Below, one piece after another: positions 7,732 to 16,782 of a stretch of DNA of 64,000 nucleotides (its first letter is position 1; each line of letters starts with the position of its first letter). The notes under the pieces were generated by a model that saw nothing but the letters and a program-made list of their open reading frames with translations, made no database searches and had not been told where the DNA came from. The stretch lies in NCBI GenBank assembly GCA_009777245.1, contig WRMF01000009.1, positions 19,761 to 83,760 on the forward strand, written 5' to 3'. The translations under genes and the position numbers were made by a program. This DNA is from Betaproteobacteria bacterium (lineage in GTDB: Bacteria > Pseudomonadota > Gammaproteobacteria > Burkholderiales > Rhodocyclaceae).

Positions 7732-9372
7732 TCAGGCCGTTTGCGGCTCGGCAAAAAACCTTTTTATCGTATCGTCCCTGACCAATAACGGAGCGATTTC
7801 AATCGCGCAAAACTTTCCGACATATTTGTCATACTCGTTATCCATGTCCAAAGAGCCGTTCCTGAATCCGTTGTAAAAATAGCGCCAATGTCCGCCTTGC
7901 TTGTCGCCCAGCTTCGTGTTGCGCTCTAACGCCCTGCCGCCCGCCAGCATTTTCCGTTTGAAATGCTCGCGCCCGCGACTGCCAAAATGATAAATAATGA
8001 TGTCGCGCGATATATGCGGGGGGTGCATTACGACCATTTGGGCGTGATGATTGCCATCATGGATATGCGTGTATTCCATTGCGCGAACCAGAACTTTCGG
8101 CAGGGTTTGTCCGTATGGATGCCATTTGCACAACCGTCCGGCGGCGATAAGTCCTTCCGCCAAGTGTTCCTGCAAAATCCCCTGGATCATATCCGTGTTG
8201 TCAATCCAGTCGCCGCCCTTGTCCAGCATGTGACACATCGGAACGTACAGCATGTTTTCGGGGCTGCTTGAAATTTCCGCCTTCAAATCGCCAGATTGCG
8301 GATGCCAGAACTCATCCGCATCAGCGTTTATGATCCAGTCCGCATGATATTTATGCCGCGCCAATGCAGCCATGCGATGTACCCATTCGGCCTGATTGTG
8401 ATTCTGGTCGGGTTCGTCAATGATGTCCAGAATCCAGTCCTTGTATTCTTGCAGAATCTCGCGGGAGCCGTCGGTTGACATATTATCCGTAACGATAAAG
8501 CCATCAACACCCATTGCCTTGTGAAATTCGAGGTTGCGCCCGATTATGTCAGACTCATTCTTTACCAGCAGGGTCATTATCAGTTTCGGATTTTGAATCC
8601 TCGGATAATTCGCGGGGATTGAGAGCGCCAGACGTTCTCCCTGCTCTAGCGGCAAATCCATAAGAGGATTTTCATAGAGCGCGGCATGTTTTGTCCGCAC
8701 ATGCTCCTTAAGCCGGGCAATGACATCTTGCATACCTTGCGAGGGTTTGTTATTTCTGGATTCCGGTAAAAAGCGGTAATAAAACAGGGGTTCAGGAATC
8801 CGGTAGAAATTTCTTCCGTCCGCAATGAAGTTAAGCCAGAATTCCCAGTCTTCCAGACCGTCCTTCATATTGTTATCGTACCCGCCGTATTTTTCCCAGT
8901 CGCTTTTTTTATAGAGCGCACTATTGTCGACGTAGTTCTTGTGAATCATATTTTCCCGCGTCGGAAGATCCGGCGCGCACAATCCTTCCCTGGCTCCGAA
9001 CAGCTCCATGTCGGAATATATCACGTCGCCCAGACCAAGCCTTGCTGCGGCAAGGAGTTTTGATAACGCATCCGGGGAAATTTTGTTATCGGCATCCAGC
9101 GGATAAATATACTCGCCTGCCGCTGCCGCTATCCCGTTGTTACGCGCCGCTACAACGCCGCCGTTCGGTTGCTCCAGCAGCTTGATCCGTTCGTCTTTCC
9201 GGGCATATTCCGCTGCTATTCCAGGCGAGCAGTCCGTGCTGCCGTCGTTCATTATCACCAACTCCCACTCCGTAAACGTCTGATTCAGCACGCTTTCTAT
9301 CGCTTCCCCGACAAATTCAGCCTTGTTATACAGCGGCATAATTACGGAAATGGATGGAGTTTTGTCTTTCAT
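7732..9372 (-). CDS. Two-domain glycosyltransferase (GT2 plus second GT-A domain)
   Basis: A 546-residue protein with two catalytic modules. The first ~220 residues are a family 2 glycosyltransferase: SVIMPLYNKAEFVGEAIESVLNQ is cut here to its start ISVIMPLYNKAEF, then NDGSTD, and DADN (93-96) as the DxD-like metal site, then EDWEFWL. After a linker a second GT-A fold starts at about residue 264 (LIMTLLVKNESDIIGRNLEF), with DNMSTDG and INADADEFW, as in Glyco_tranf_2_4/GT92-like proteins. No membrane segment is evident, so it likely acts at the cytoplasmic face on a surface glycan. The start codon overlaps the proQ-like stop by one base. Substrate unknown. Confidence 0.85.
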   Translation of the reverse strand: MKDKTPSISVIMPLYNKAEFVGEAIESVLNQTFTEWELVIMNDGSTDCSPGIAAEYARKDERIKLLEQPNGGVVAARNNGIAAAAGEYIYPLDADNKISPDALSKLLAAARLGLGDVIYSDMELFGAREGLCAPDLPTRENMIHKNYVDNSALYKKSDWEKYGGYDNNMKDGLEDWEFWLNFIADGRNFYRIPEPLFYYRFLPESRNNKPSQGMQDVIARLKEHVRTKHAALYENPLMDLPLEQGERLALSIPANYPRIQNPKLIMTLLVKNESDIIGRNLEFHKAMGVDGFIVTDNMSTDGSREILQEYKDWILDIIDEPDQNHNQAEWVHRMAALARHKYHADWIINADADEFWHPQSGDLKAEISSSPENMLYVPMCHMLDKGGDWIDNTDMIQGILQEHLAEGLIAAGRLCKWHPYGQTLPKVLVRAMEYTHIHDGNHHAQMVVMHPPHISRDIIIYHFGSRGREHFKRKMLAGGRALERNTKLGDKQGGHWRYFYNGFRNGSLDMDNEYDKYVGKFCAIEIAPLLVRDDTIKRFFAEPQTA

Positions 9373-10085
9373 TATTTCCTGCCGAATTTTTCTGTCAGCA
9401 GGGCAAGTTTTTCAGAGAGGGTTGCAGATTGGCTTTTCGCGTTGCTTGTGGTTTTTTCGGCTTTTTTGGCGGCATGTTTTTTGCGATCAGGCTTTTGCTC
9501 CACCCCGGCGCGTGGTTCAGGAGAGCTTTCGTCATGAGTTCCCGTTTCGCTTGCGCTCATTGTCGGGTTTTCGCTTTTTTCAGGATATTTCCTGCCTTTT
9601 TCTCGCGCCTTTGTTGTTGTATTCTTGTCGTTTGCCTGCGCGCCGTTGACCTGTTTTTGGGGACGGAAGCGTTTGCCGGATGAAGGTTTGTCCGGCTTGT
9701 CGGCGATCATTTGTTCACCCTGACGTTGCAGGCGCTCTTTCAGCGCGGCGGTGGCGAATTGCCGGTGTTCTTCGCTGACCTCGGCAACCGGCTCTCCGTC
9801 CAGATTGAAGCGTTTTTCGGCCTTGGCAAGCAGGCGAAGATAACGATTGCAATGGGTGTGCATGGAAAGGGCAATCCGCAATGCCTTCCGGTTGGCTTCC
9901 GGCAAGCGCGCCCGAACGGCCTTGTCAATGCCGATGGCAAGCGGCTGACAATTGCGGAACACTTCAAAGCGCGTCCGCAATTCCGTAAGCAGTTCGCGCG
10001 GGTCTTGCGCCTGCTTTGCTTCGGTCTCACAAGAAACGTCGGCGGAGAGTTCTTCCGCCGGGGCAGTCATAGGTTCAGAGGTCAT
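9372..10085 (-). CDS. ProQ/FinO-domain RNA-binding protein
   Basis: Residues ~28-125 form a ProQ/FinO domain: FRNCQPLAIGIDKAVRARL, then RKALRIALSMHTHCNRYL, then FNLDGEPVAEVSEEHRQFA. Such domains bind structured RNAs, often sRNAs and 3' hairpins. The remaining ~110 residues are a low-complexity, Lys/Ser/Thr/Pro-rich tail likely to be disordered and RNA-contacting. It is a 237-residue member, near E. coli ProQ in size but without its C-terminal Tudor-like domain. Its stop overlaps the glycosyltransferase start (TAATG), an odd pairing of an RNA chaperone with a sugar transferase. Confidence 0.88.
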   Translation of the reverse strand: MTSEPMTAPAEELSADVSCETEAKQAQDPRELLTELRTRFEVFRNCQPLAIGIDKAVRARLPEANRKALRIALSMHTHCNRYLRLLAKAEKRFNLDGEPVAEVSEEHRQFATAALKERLQRQGEQMIADKPDKPSSGKRFRPQKQVNGAQANDKNTTTKAREKGRKYPEKSENPTMSASETGTHDESSPEPRAGVEQKPDRKKHAAKKAEKTTSNAKSQSATLSEKLALLTEKFGRK

Positions 10086-10225
10086 GGCGACGTGACAAGC
10101 CGGTAGAAAGCGAAGATTACCACAAGCCAGGCAGGATTATTGCACAATGGCGAGATATAGCCATTCCTGTAATTAAAAAAATCACGCAACTTGCAAACCC
10201 TCGCCCACCAGGGCGTATCCCCGTA

Positions 10226-10544
10226 ATAGTGCTTTTCGCAAATAAAACGACTATCGGGCGCAGTTATTCTTTCGCACAGACTATAATCCATCGGTCATTC
10301 CCGCGAAGGCGGGAATCCAGTACGGCGCTGAAAGTTGCGATAGGTTTCCAGAACAGGAACGACATTCCCATACCGCAAGAGGAACAGCATTCCCGCTTCT
10401 AGTCATACTGAACATCAGTCACAAATTTTGATGCAGCGCTGGATTCCCGCCTTCGCGGGAATGACAGGTGATTGGAAGTGGGAGCAAGGCTCTCACTCTC
10501 CTGATCGCTCTGGGGAAAGTATAATTATTTACGGAAATCGCTAT
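10226..10544. repeat. Composite family-B element with nested dRS3-like pair
   Basis: Terminal inverted repeats: left begins ATAGTGCTTTTCGC at 10226, right ends as the complement of ATAGCGATTTCCG at 10544. Inside, two 20-bp repeats of form ATTCCC-N8-GGGAAT lie in opposite orientation at 10297-10316 and 10443-10462, about 125 bp apart. The stretch 10086-10551 holds no convincing gene. The unit lies between the starts or ends of proQ-like and nagZ-like genes and may carry parts of their promoters. Confidence 0.75.
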
Positions 10545-10551
10545 AACTCCT

Positions 10552-11943
10552 TCAATTCCTGTTGGAATTTGCCTGTTTCTGCCGCCAGTATCGGGTGAGT
10601 CTGTTTGCGCTCTCAATCTCGCGGTCGGCGTTGATGCTTCCCCGCTTCCATGCCTTCCAGGCTGCGTAGAGCGCGCGGTAATACTGGTCAGGGTCGTATG
10701 AAATCAGGATCAGGTCTACTCCCGCGTCCAGCGCCGCAATCGCCGCCTGACCGATGCCGTCATTGTAGACCGCGCCCATGTTGAGATCGTCGGTTATCAG
10801 CAACCCCTGAAAATTCCAGCCGCCTCCGCCTTCCTTACGCAGCACGTCCTGCACGACAATACGGGAGAGCGACACCGGCTTCTCCGGGTCAATGTCGGGC
10901 AGTCGCACATGCGCGAGCATCATTGCCGCGCCGGTACGGGCGGTGACTTCGCGGAAAGGCAGCCAATCGGCGGACTGCTCCGCCGGATCAAGCGTCAAGG
11001 AAGCCTTGACGAGATGCGTGTCGGCATTGACCCGACCAAGTCCCGGAAAATGCTTGACGGTAGGCTGCACGCCGCTAGCGAGCAGACCTTTGCCATAAGC
11101 GGCGGCGATACTGGCCACGATCCACGGGTCGTCGGCAATGGCGCGTTGCCCGATCAAGGTATGCCGATCCTTCCATTTTTCCGTTGGTTCGATCTTCAAA
11201 TCAACTACCGGAGCAAGATTCATGTTGATGCCCGCTCCGGCCAGAGCAAGCCCTTGTTGTTCGCCGTAGGCGCGGGCGCGCAATTCCAGATTTTCCATGC
11301 CATCGTCAAGAAGGCTTGAGAGCGGCGGCATACGGGCAAGAAGCGGGGAGAGGTGGGAGACTTTTCCTCCTTCCTGATCCGCCATTACAAACAGCGGCGG
11401 CAATCCCGCCTTTACACGCAAAGCCTGTAATTCGTCTATGCGATTTTTGAGGCTGGCGATGGTTTCGCCCTCCAGGTTGCGCCGGGTGATGTAGATGCCG
11501 CCGATCAGACCGCGCTCGACCAGAGGTTTCACGTCGTCAAAATCCCAAAACCCCACCACGAAGTGTTGACCAATGCGGGACAACTCCGCATCTCCCCGGA
11601 GAATCTGATATTGCTGCCAGCGAAACCACCCTTCCTGACCGAGTACGAGCGCCGCCAGCAATATGCCCAACGCCAGCCGCAACCCCGACTCTAGTTTGCG
11701 CGACGAACGCGCGGCAACCTTGCGGATGCGCCATGCGCCCCAGATTGCGATAGAGACCAGCACAAGCATGAGCGGTGTCTCGAATACGCGCAGAAACAGA
11801 AAGTCCGGGCGCTTGAAGCAGAATCCCGCCCAGATGCCAACAAACGCGAGCAATATCCACCAGAGCAGCGCAGCCAGCCAGCCCGGAAGGCGCGGCGCTC
11901 TCCATTGGAACAGGCGATTTCGCATTTCCCGAATCGTAATCAT
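10552..11943 (-). CDS. Membrane-anchored GH3 beta-N-acetylhexosaminidase (NagZ-like)
   Basis: A 463-residue protein. About 110 N-terminal residues hold two to three hydrophobic helices (WLAALLWWILLAFVGIWAGF, LMLVLVSIAIWGAW, LALGILLAALVLG). A glycoside hydrolase family 3 barrel follows with MADQEGGKV, NLAPVVDLK, the KHFPGLG plus DTH pair that supplies the NagZ-type acid/base, and TDDLNMGA, where the second Asp is the expected nucleophile. NagZ normally is a soluble ~340-residue cytoplasmic enzyme that trims GlcNAc from anhydro-muropeptides. The anchor suggests a periplasm-facing enzyme; topology is inferred. Near-neighbour creD belongs to a beta-lactam-linked regulon in other bacteria. Confidence 0.85.
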   Translation of the reverse strand: MITIREMRNRLFQWRAPRLPGWLAALLWWILLAFVGIWAGFCFKRPDFLFLRVFETPLMLVLVSIAIWGAWRIRKVAARSSRKLESGLRLALGILLAALVLGQEGWFRWQQYQILRGDAELSRIGQHFVVGFWDFDDVKPLVERGLIGGIYITRRNLEGETIASLKNRIDELQALRVKAGLPPLFVMADQEGGKVSHLSPLLARMPPLSSLLDDGMENLELRARAYGEQQGLALAGAGINMNLAPVVDLKIEPTEKWKDRHTLIGQRAIADDPWIVASIAAAYGKGLLASGVQPTVKHFPGLGRVNADTHLVKASLTLDPAEQSADWLPFREVTARTGAAMMLAHVRLPDIDPEKPVSLSRIVVQDVLRKEGGGGWNFQGLLITDDLNMGAVYNDGIGQAAIAALDAGVDLILISYDPDQYYRALYAAWKAWKRGSINADREIESANRLTRYWRQKQANSNRN

Positions 11944-11967
11944 GCTAATTCTCCCGTGCTTGCGGAA

Positions 11968-13344
11968 TTATATCTTTCCCTGCTTCAGTTGATACCAGTC
12001 GAAATGGCGAGTACTCAACATGATGGCGGCAAGGGCTGCGAAGAGAAGCAGGCTGCCCATGAGCAATGCCGTATCTTCCAGTTGCAGGATGGCGTAGAGT
12101 GTCCCGTAGAGGGCGGCAAGCCCGCCGCCAAAGGATGCGGCTATGCGGCTGGAGCCGAACACTCCGGCAAGGTAGATGACGATTAGCCCGATACAGGCGA
12201 CAGCGCCCGCAAGGTAAGCCCAGGCAAACGGCAGATGCTCGGAAAGCGCGATCAGAAGCAGGAAGAAGATGGATAGCGACAAACCCACCAGCGCGTACTG
12301 CATGATGTGCATCGGGCGACGGCGCAGGGCTTCGCCGATGAAGAACGCGGCAAAGGTCAGCACGATGAAGAGGCTGCCGTATTTCACCGCCCGTTCCGCT
12401 TGCAGGTAGATGTTGACAGGTTCAATGAACCTTATTGTCAAGGCTTCTCCTCGTTGATTATCGAGAGCATGATCCAGATTGCGCGAGAGTTGCGAAATTT
12501 CCCATTCCGAGGTGAAACCCGCCGCGTTGATCTCGTGCTTGCGCGGCAGGAAACGCCCCCCGAAGCTCGGATGCTTCCAGTCGGAAGTCAATGCGACAAT
12601 GTTGTTCTCTGCCGTGGGCGCGATGGCCAGGGCTTCTGTGCCGGTCAGCTTCAACGGGAAAGAGAAAGCGATATTGCGCGCCTGGTCAGGAAGCCACGCG
12701 CCGAGGTTGATCTCCAGGCGGCTGCCGCTCATCACCGCCTCAAAACGCTTGTCGTTCGGCGTCCTGAAATGCAGCGTCCTTCCGTTGACAAGCACATCCG
12801 GGTCGGAAGCAAAGCCGCGCAGATCGGAAACGCTGAACAGGATCGCAGCTCTGGCGTCCATGAATTCGCTTCCATCCGTGATTTTTATCATGTCGGCGGG
12901 CGCCTCAAACATGCCTTCTGCCTCGGCATCAAGATGAAACAGCCTCGCCTGATAAATGCCGCGCTTACGAAGTTCTACACCGGCGTTGCCCCGGATCGTC
13001 AGCCTTTTTGCCGGGATGTACACAACCCGTTCATTGACCTTGGCTGCTTCTGTGGCTATCGTGCCTGATTTTGAGTCATAGTAGCTTCTCTCAGGAGTTT
13101 TCGTCCGATAATGAACCGCCAGAACCGGCCCGATCACGGTTTGCGATGATGCGGCGGCGCTTGCGATATCCTCTGTCACCTGATCCTGATACCATGCGCG
13201 GGAGCTGACCTGATCCTCGACAAGTCCCAACGGAATCATCAGAAGCAAGGTCAAAAAGAGTACGCCGACAAACTTTGCCGTTAGAGAGGAGCGTAAGTTG
13301 CGGAATTTTTCCAGATTTGTTGCGTTTGCAGAATGCGTTTCCAT
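11968..13344 (-). CDS. creD: Inner membrane protein CreD
   Basis: A 458-residue protein with one N-terminal membrane segment (FVGVLFLTLLLMIPLGLVED), a large periplasmic domain (SSRAWYQDQVTEDIA, GPVLAVHY) and a C-terminal cluster of about six helices ending STRHFDWYQL, the CreD pattern. CreD is the main output of the CreBC regulon in enterobacteria; its biochemical role is unclear, with envelope-integrity phenotypes. The start at 13344 has AGGAG seven bases upstream; a longer frame upstream covers promoter DNA. Divergent from creB over a cre-tag. Confidence 0.92.
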   Translation of the reverse strand: METHSANATNLEKFRNLRSSLTAKFVGVLFLTLLLMIPLGLVEDQVSSRAWYQDQVTEDIASAAASSQTVIGPVLAVHYRTKTPERSYYDSKSGTIATEAAKVNERVVYIPAKRLTIRGNAGVELRKRGIYQARLFHLDAEAEGMFEAPADMIKITDGSEFMDARAAILFSVSDLRGFASDPDVLVNGRTLHFRTPNDKRFEAVMSGSRLEINLGAWLPDQARNIAFSFPLKLTGTEALAIAPTAENNIVALTSDWKHPSFGGRFLPRKHEINAAGFTSEWEISQLSRNLDHALDNQRGEALTIRFIEPVNIYLQAERAVKYGSLFIVLTFAAFFIGEALRRRPMHIMQYALVGLSLSIFFLLLIALSEHLPFAWAYLAGAVACIGLIVIYLAGVFGSSRIAASFGGGLAALYGTLYAILQLEDTALLMGSLLLFAALAAIMLSTRHFDWYQLKQGKI

Positions 13345-13406
13345 GTCAATCTCCTGTTTGTGGATAAACGCGCCGGAAACGGATTTTTCCGACCGACGCG
13401 AGGCAG

Positions 13407-13471
13407 AGCATAAAACGCTTATGTGAACAGCCAAGGAAGTCGGCGTGTGGCAGATGTGAAGCGAGCGTGAA
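13407..13471 (-). promoter_or_regulatory. cre-tag and creD promoter
   Basis: On the minus strand, TTCAC-GCTCGC-TTCAC occupies 13471-13456, an exact match to the CreB-binding tag TTCAC-N6-TTCAC. Downstream, TTGGCT (13434-13429) and TATGCT (13412-13407) with a 16-bp spacer make a plausible promoter for creD. The tag lies about 22 bp upstream of the -35 box, suitable for activation. A further TTCAC half-site lies at 13427-13423, inside the promoter spacer. Confidence 0.75.
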
Positions 13472-13512
13472 ATACTGGCTTTCCATTTTGGAAGCCATTA
13501 CCATATGACCCC

Positions 13513-14193
13513 ATGAAAATTCTCATAGTTGATGACGAACAGGCCATTGCCGACACGCTCCTCTACGCGCTGTCCGCCAACGGCTTTGAGGCCGATAGCT
13601 GTATGCTGGGCGGCGAGGCAATCAATCGCGCGGCAAGCGGAGATTACGCGCTTGTCGTTCTTGACGTAGGTCTGCCGGACATGAACGGCTTTGACGTGTG
13701 CCGCGAAGTGCGGCGAAGCTCAAACGTGCCGATTTTGTTCCTTACCGCGCGAACCGAGGAAGTCGACCGCATAGTCGGGCTGGAACTGGGCGCGGACGAT
13801 TATGTCTCCAAACCTTTCAGCCCCCGCGAACTGGTTTCGCGCGTTCGCGCCATCTTGAGACGCGCGCGAAGCCATGAGCCGGAAAATACGCCGAGCGATA
13901 CTCCGGCGCCTGCATTTCAGGTCGACCGCGAAGGCTTACGCATCGCCTGCAAAGGGCAATGGCTAAACCTCACCCGCTATGAAACCCTGTTGCTCATTTG
14001 CCTGCTCGAACACCCGGGGCGCGTCTACTCCCGCGCCGCGCTGATGGACAAGGTGTGGACGGATGCCGAAGAAACCGTGGATCGCACCGTCGACACCCAC
14101 ATCAAGACCCTGCGCGCCAAACTGCGAGCCGCCCTCTCCGGTAAAGACCCAATCGTCACTCATCGCGGCCTCGGCTATAGCATTGACCTTTGA
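13513..14193 (+). CDS. creB: Response regulator CreB
   Basis: A 226-residue OmpR/PhoB-type regulator. The receiver domain has DD near the N-terminus (VDDEQ), the phospho-acceptor Asp51 in LDVGLPDMNGFD, T/A in FLTAR and K100 in YVSKPF. The C-terminal winged helix reads LTRYETLLLICLLEHPG, then RTVDTHIKTLRAKL and THRGLGYSIDL. The neighbouring creD and the intervening cre-tag make CreB the best name. The cognate kinase gene creC, normally next, is absent: a family-B repeat and an unrelated gene follow. No good Shine-Dalgarno is seen. Confidence 0.88.
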   Translation: MKILIVDDEQAIADTLLYALSANGFEADSCMLGGEAINRAASGDYALVVLDVGLPDMNGFDVCREVRRSSNVPILFLTARTEEVDRIVGLELGADDYVSKPFSPRELVSRVRAILRRARSHEPENTPSDTPAPAFQVDREGLRIACKGQWLNLTRYETLLLICLLEHPGRVYSRAALMDKVWTDAEETVDRTVDTHIKTLRAKLRAALSGKDPIVTHRGLGYSIDL

Positions 14194-14224
14194 TATTGAC
14201 GCTTGAACGACTACTTTTTCCAGG

Positions 14225-14371
14225 CTATGGTTTCCTGAAAATAACGAGACTATCAGGGTGCTAACTACGCCGCAAGCGGGAGAGTGTGACCACTCGCTGC
14301 GTAGCCAAAGGCCGGGAGATGGGAGTGCAGCGCTCTCCCTGACAGTTGCGTTATTTACAGAAACAACTATG
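14225..14371. repeat. Family-B MITE-like element
   Basis: The left end CTATGGTTTCCTG-AAAATAACG and the right end, complement CCATAGTTGTTTCTG-TAAATAACG, are inverted copies. The core has the CGCCGCAAGCGGGAGAG and CTCGCTGCGTAGCCAAAGG modules. 14194-14466 contains no gene. A GCCCGC-ccta-GCGGGC hairpin just before 14467 may serve as the 3' end of the YjbR gene. Confidence 0.65.
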
Positions 14372-14466
14372 GTAATTCACATAATTTCGGGATATTTATA
14401 CGAATCACTATATACGGAAGGCAATATACCTGCAACCCCGCGCCCGCCCTAGCGGGCAGGGGGTTG

Positions 14467-15138
14467 CTATCGCTTTGCCGCAAGGGTATAACTCTCGTCA
14501 ATCCGGCAAAAGATTTCTTCTACGGGAACGGAACCGTCAAGACATATCGTAAGCCAATGTCTTTTGTTCATGTGATACCCCGGAAAATAGTTCTTTCCAT
14601 CCACCAAAGCATCTATATCTTCCGGTTTGCCTCGCAAATCAATGATGTCAACCATGCCCTCTTCGTCCAGTCCCAATTTTTTCCTTGACACAATCAGCAG
14701 GACGGCATACCACTTCGCATTGTCCTGCCGCCGGAAAACCGCGCTGCCCGGAAATTTCCACAAGAATTGAAGTTCATCCCGATATTTGTCCCTGACATAT
14801 TGAATAACCTGTCTTGCGTCCTCGCTTTTGAACACATCGGGTTCAAAGCAGTCATCGGCAATCCTGACAAGCAGATTTTCGTATTCCTGCCGAACCCTGC
14901 CGACAAATTCGCCGCTTGTATTCGGGAGACGATGGAGCACATAGGCATCCTTGAAAACGCTGTCAATCACTTTAGCCGACACTTTTCCATCTTTTGTTAC
15001 AGTAACAATCATTTCGAATTGACCGTCAATTAAATCAGTGGAATAGGTGTACGCGCTCTCGTTTTCAGAAAACCCAAAAGCGATAAGCAGCTCGACCTTC
15101 ATTTTCCGGTCTTTGAACAAAGCCTCTATATCTGTCAT
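14467..15138 (-). CDS. MmcQ/YjbR-family protein, long form
   Basis: A 223-residue protein. Roughly the last 110 residues match the YjbR/MmcQ fold (CyaY-like double-wing): LWKFPGSAVFRRQDNAKWYAV, then VDIIDLRGKP and GYHMNKRHWLTICLDG. The N-terminal half (YENLLVRIADDCFEPDVFKS) is the extra segment of long-form members that are more usual in Firmicutes. No enzymatic role is established. Codon use is more A/T-rich than in argH next door, compatible with transfer. Isolated between two repeat elements. Confidence 0.75.
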   Translation of the reverse strand: MTDIEALFKDRKMKVELLIAFGFSENESAYTYSTDLIDGQFEMIVTVTKDGKVSAKVIDSVFKDAYVLHRLPNTSGEFVGRVRQEYENLLVRIADDCFEPDVFKSEDARQVIQYVRDKYRDELQFLWKFPGSAVFRRQDNAKWYAVLLIVSRKKLGLDEEGMVDIIDLRGKPEDIDALVDGKNYFPGYHMNKRHWLTICLDGSVPVEEIFCRIDESYTLAAKR

Positions 15139-15350
15139 GGGATTCAGTCCATATACACTTTTTCTTCAAGCTGAAAGCTGGTTTGGTAAGCCCTCTCCCC
15201 CGACCCCTCTCCCATAAATGGGAGAGGGGAGACATCCACGCTCTGCTTGCTGTTGTCCCCTCTCCCACTCGCTTTGATGCCACTCGCGGCGTAGCCAAAG
15301 GCAGGGAGTGTGTGCGTAAAATGTACTCACTTGAACCGAAACCGCTATGC
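15139..15350. repeat. Family-A element and CCCTCTCCC hairpins
   Basis: The right end (15310-15346) is the inverted family-A terminus, complement of AGCGGTTTCGGTTCAAGTGA, ending eight bases past the argH stop. Inside are CCCTCTCCC/GGGAGAGGG hairpins and a CTCGCGGCGTAGCCAAAGGC module. The left end is poorly conserved. No gene is seen in the interval. Confidence 0.65.
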
Positions 15351-15352
15351 TG

Positions 15353-16750
15353 TCACTCTGCGCCTAACCTTTTACGCGCCCGATCAATAGCGGCGTTGAC
15401 CTGTTCAGGCGCGGTTCCGCCTATGTGGTTACGGGCAGCGAGTGAGCCTGTAACTGTTAGCGCGAAAAACACATCCTCATCAATCAGGGGAGAAAATTCC
15501 TTGAGTTGCGGCAAGGTCAAGTCCGGCAAATCAACCCCCTGCTTATCGGCAAACTTGACGACACTGCCCACGACGGCATGAGCGTCCCGAAAAGGCATTC
15601 CCCGCTTCACCAGATAATCCGCGAGGTCTGTAGCGGTAGCAAAACCCGCATGAAGCGCCTCTTTCATTCTGTACGCAACCACCGTTATGCCGGTTCCCAT
15701 CATGTCCGCGAAAATTGCGAGGGTGTCCGTCAAGGTGTCCAGAGTATCGAACAGCGGTTCCTTGTCCTCCTGATTGTCCTTGTTATAAGCAAGCGGCTGG
15801 CCTTTCATAAGGGTCAGGAGCGCCATGAGATTGCCATTTACCCGCCCGGTCTTGCCGCGCGCCAACTCCGGCACGTCCGGGTTCTTCTTCTGTGGCATGA
15901 TCGAAGAGCCGGTGCAGAAACGATCCGCAATGCGGATAAACCCTACCTGCGGATTCATCCATAGCACCAATTCCTCGGAAAGACGGGAGATATGGGTCAT
16001 ACAGAGCGCGGCGGCGGCAGAAAACTCAATGGCAAAATCCCGGTCGGATACCGCGTCAAGCGAATTTTCGCAAACCGCCTCAAACCCCAGTTCAACGGCG
16101 ACAGATTCCCGATCAATCGGATAAGTCGTGCCCGCCAGAGCCGCCGCGCCCAGCGGCAGGCGGTTTACGCGCCGTCGGCAATCACGGAGACGCTCGGAAT
16201 CGCGCCAGAACATCTCGAAATAAGCCAGCATGTGATGCCCGAAAGTAACGGGCTGCGCTACCTGAAGGTGGGTAAAGCCGGGCATCGGCGTTGCCGCTTC
16301 CCGCTCGGCAAGCGTAACGAGAGCTTCCTGAAACAATTTCAGCAAATCAAGCAGGCAATCTATTCCGTCGCGCAGATAAAGGCGGATGTCGGTCGCCACC
16401 TGATCGTTACGGGAACGTCCGGTATGCAGGCGTTTGCCCGCCTCGCCCACAAGCGCGGTCAAGCGTTTTTCGATGTTGAGATGTACGTCTTCAAAGTCAA
16501 GCGACCATTCAAAGCGCCCGGATTCGATCTCGGCCTCTACAAGCGCCATGCCGCGCTCAATGTCGGCCAAATCGTTTTCGCTTAAAATACCTTGCCGCGC
16601 AAGCATTCGGGCGTGCGCGATCGAGGCGCGTATGTCCTGCCGCCACATGCGTTTGTCGAAATGGACAGAAGCGGTATAACGCTTGACAATATAGGAAACG
16701 GGTTCAGAAAAAACCCCGTCCCATGTATATTGCTGGGATGGATTGTTCAT
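15353..16750 (-). CDS. argH: Argininosuccinate lyase
   Basis: Last step of arginine synthesis: argininosuccinate to arginine and fumarate, as a cytoplasmic homotetramer. It has 465 residues, the usual length. Landmarks: [44 protein letters not shown] with the TxLQ catalytic region, and the superfamily signature [12 protein letters not shown]. The start codon is only 32 bp from that of the divergent algZ-like gene, so the two promoters must overlap or reach into coding DNA. This divergent argH/algZ pair is also known in pseudomonads. Confidence 0.97.
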   Translation of the reverse strand: MNNPSQQYTWDGVFSEPVSYIVKRYTASVHFDKRMWRQDIRASIAHARMLARQGILSENDLADIERGMALVEAEIESGRFEWSLDFEDVHLNIEKRLTALVGEAGKRLHTGRSRNDQVATDIRLYLRDGIDCLLDLLKLFQEALVTLAEREAATPMPGFTHLQVAQPVTFGHHMLAYFEMFWRDSERLRDCRRRVNRLPLGAAALAGTTYPIDRESVAVELGFEAVCENSLDAVSDRDFAIEFSAAAALCMTHISRLSEELVLWMNPQVGFIRIADRFCTGSSIMPQKKNPDVPELARGKTGRVNGNLMALLTLMKGQPLAYNKDNQEDKEPLFDTLDTLTDTLAIFADMMGTGITVVAYRMKEALHAGFATATDLADYLVKRGMPFRDAHAVVGSVVKFADKQGVDLPDLTLPQLKEFSPLIDEDVFFALTVTGSLAARNHIGGTAPEQVNAAIDRARKRLGAE

Positions 16751-16782
16751 GCGACTTTTGACCTGAAAGGAAAGATTAGGAA

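Noticed and set aside
10082..10291. 69-codon frame upstream of the ProQ-like gene
   Set aside because: Its first part is the dispersed TATAATCTGTGCGAA repeat module and its end is the proQ-like leader; no Shine-Dalgarno and no family match.
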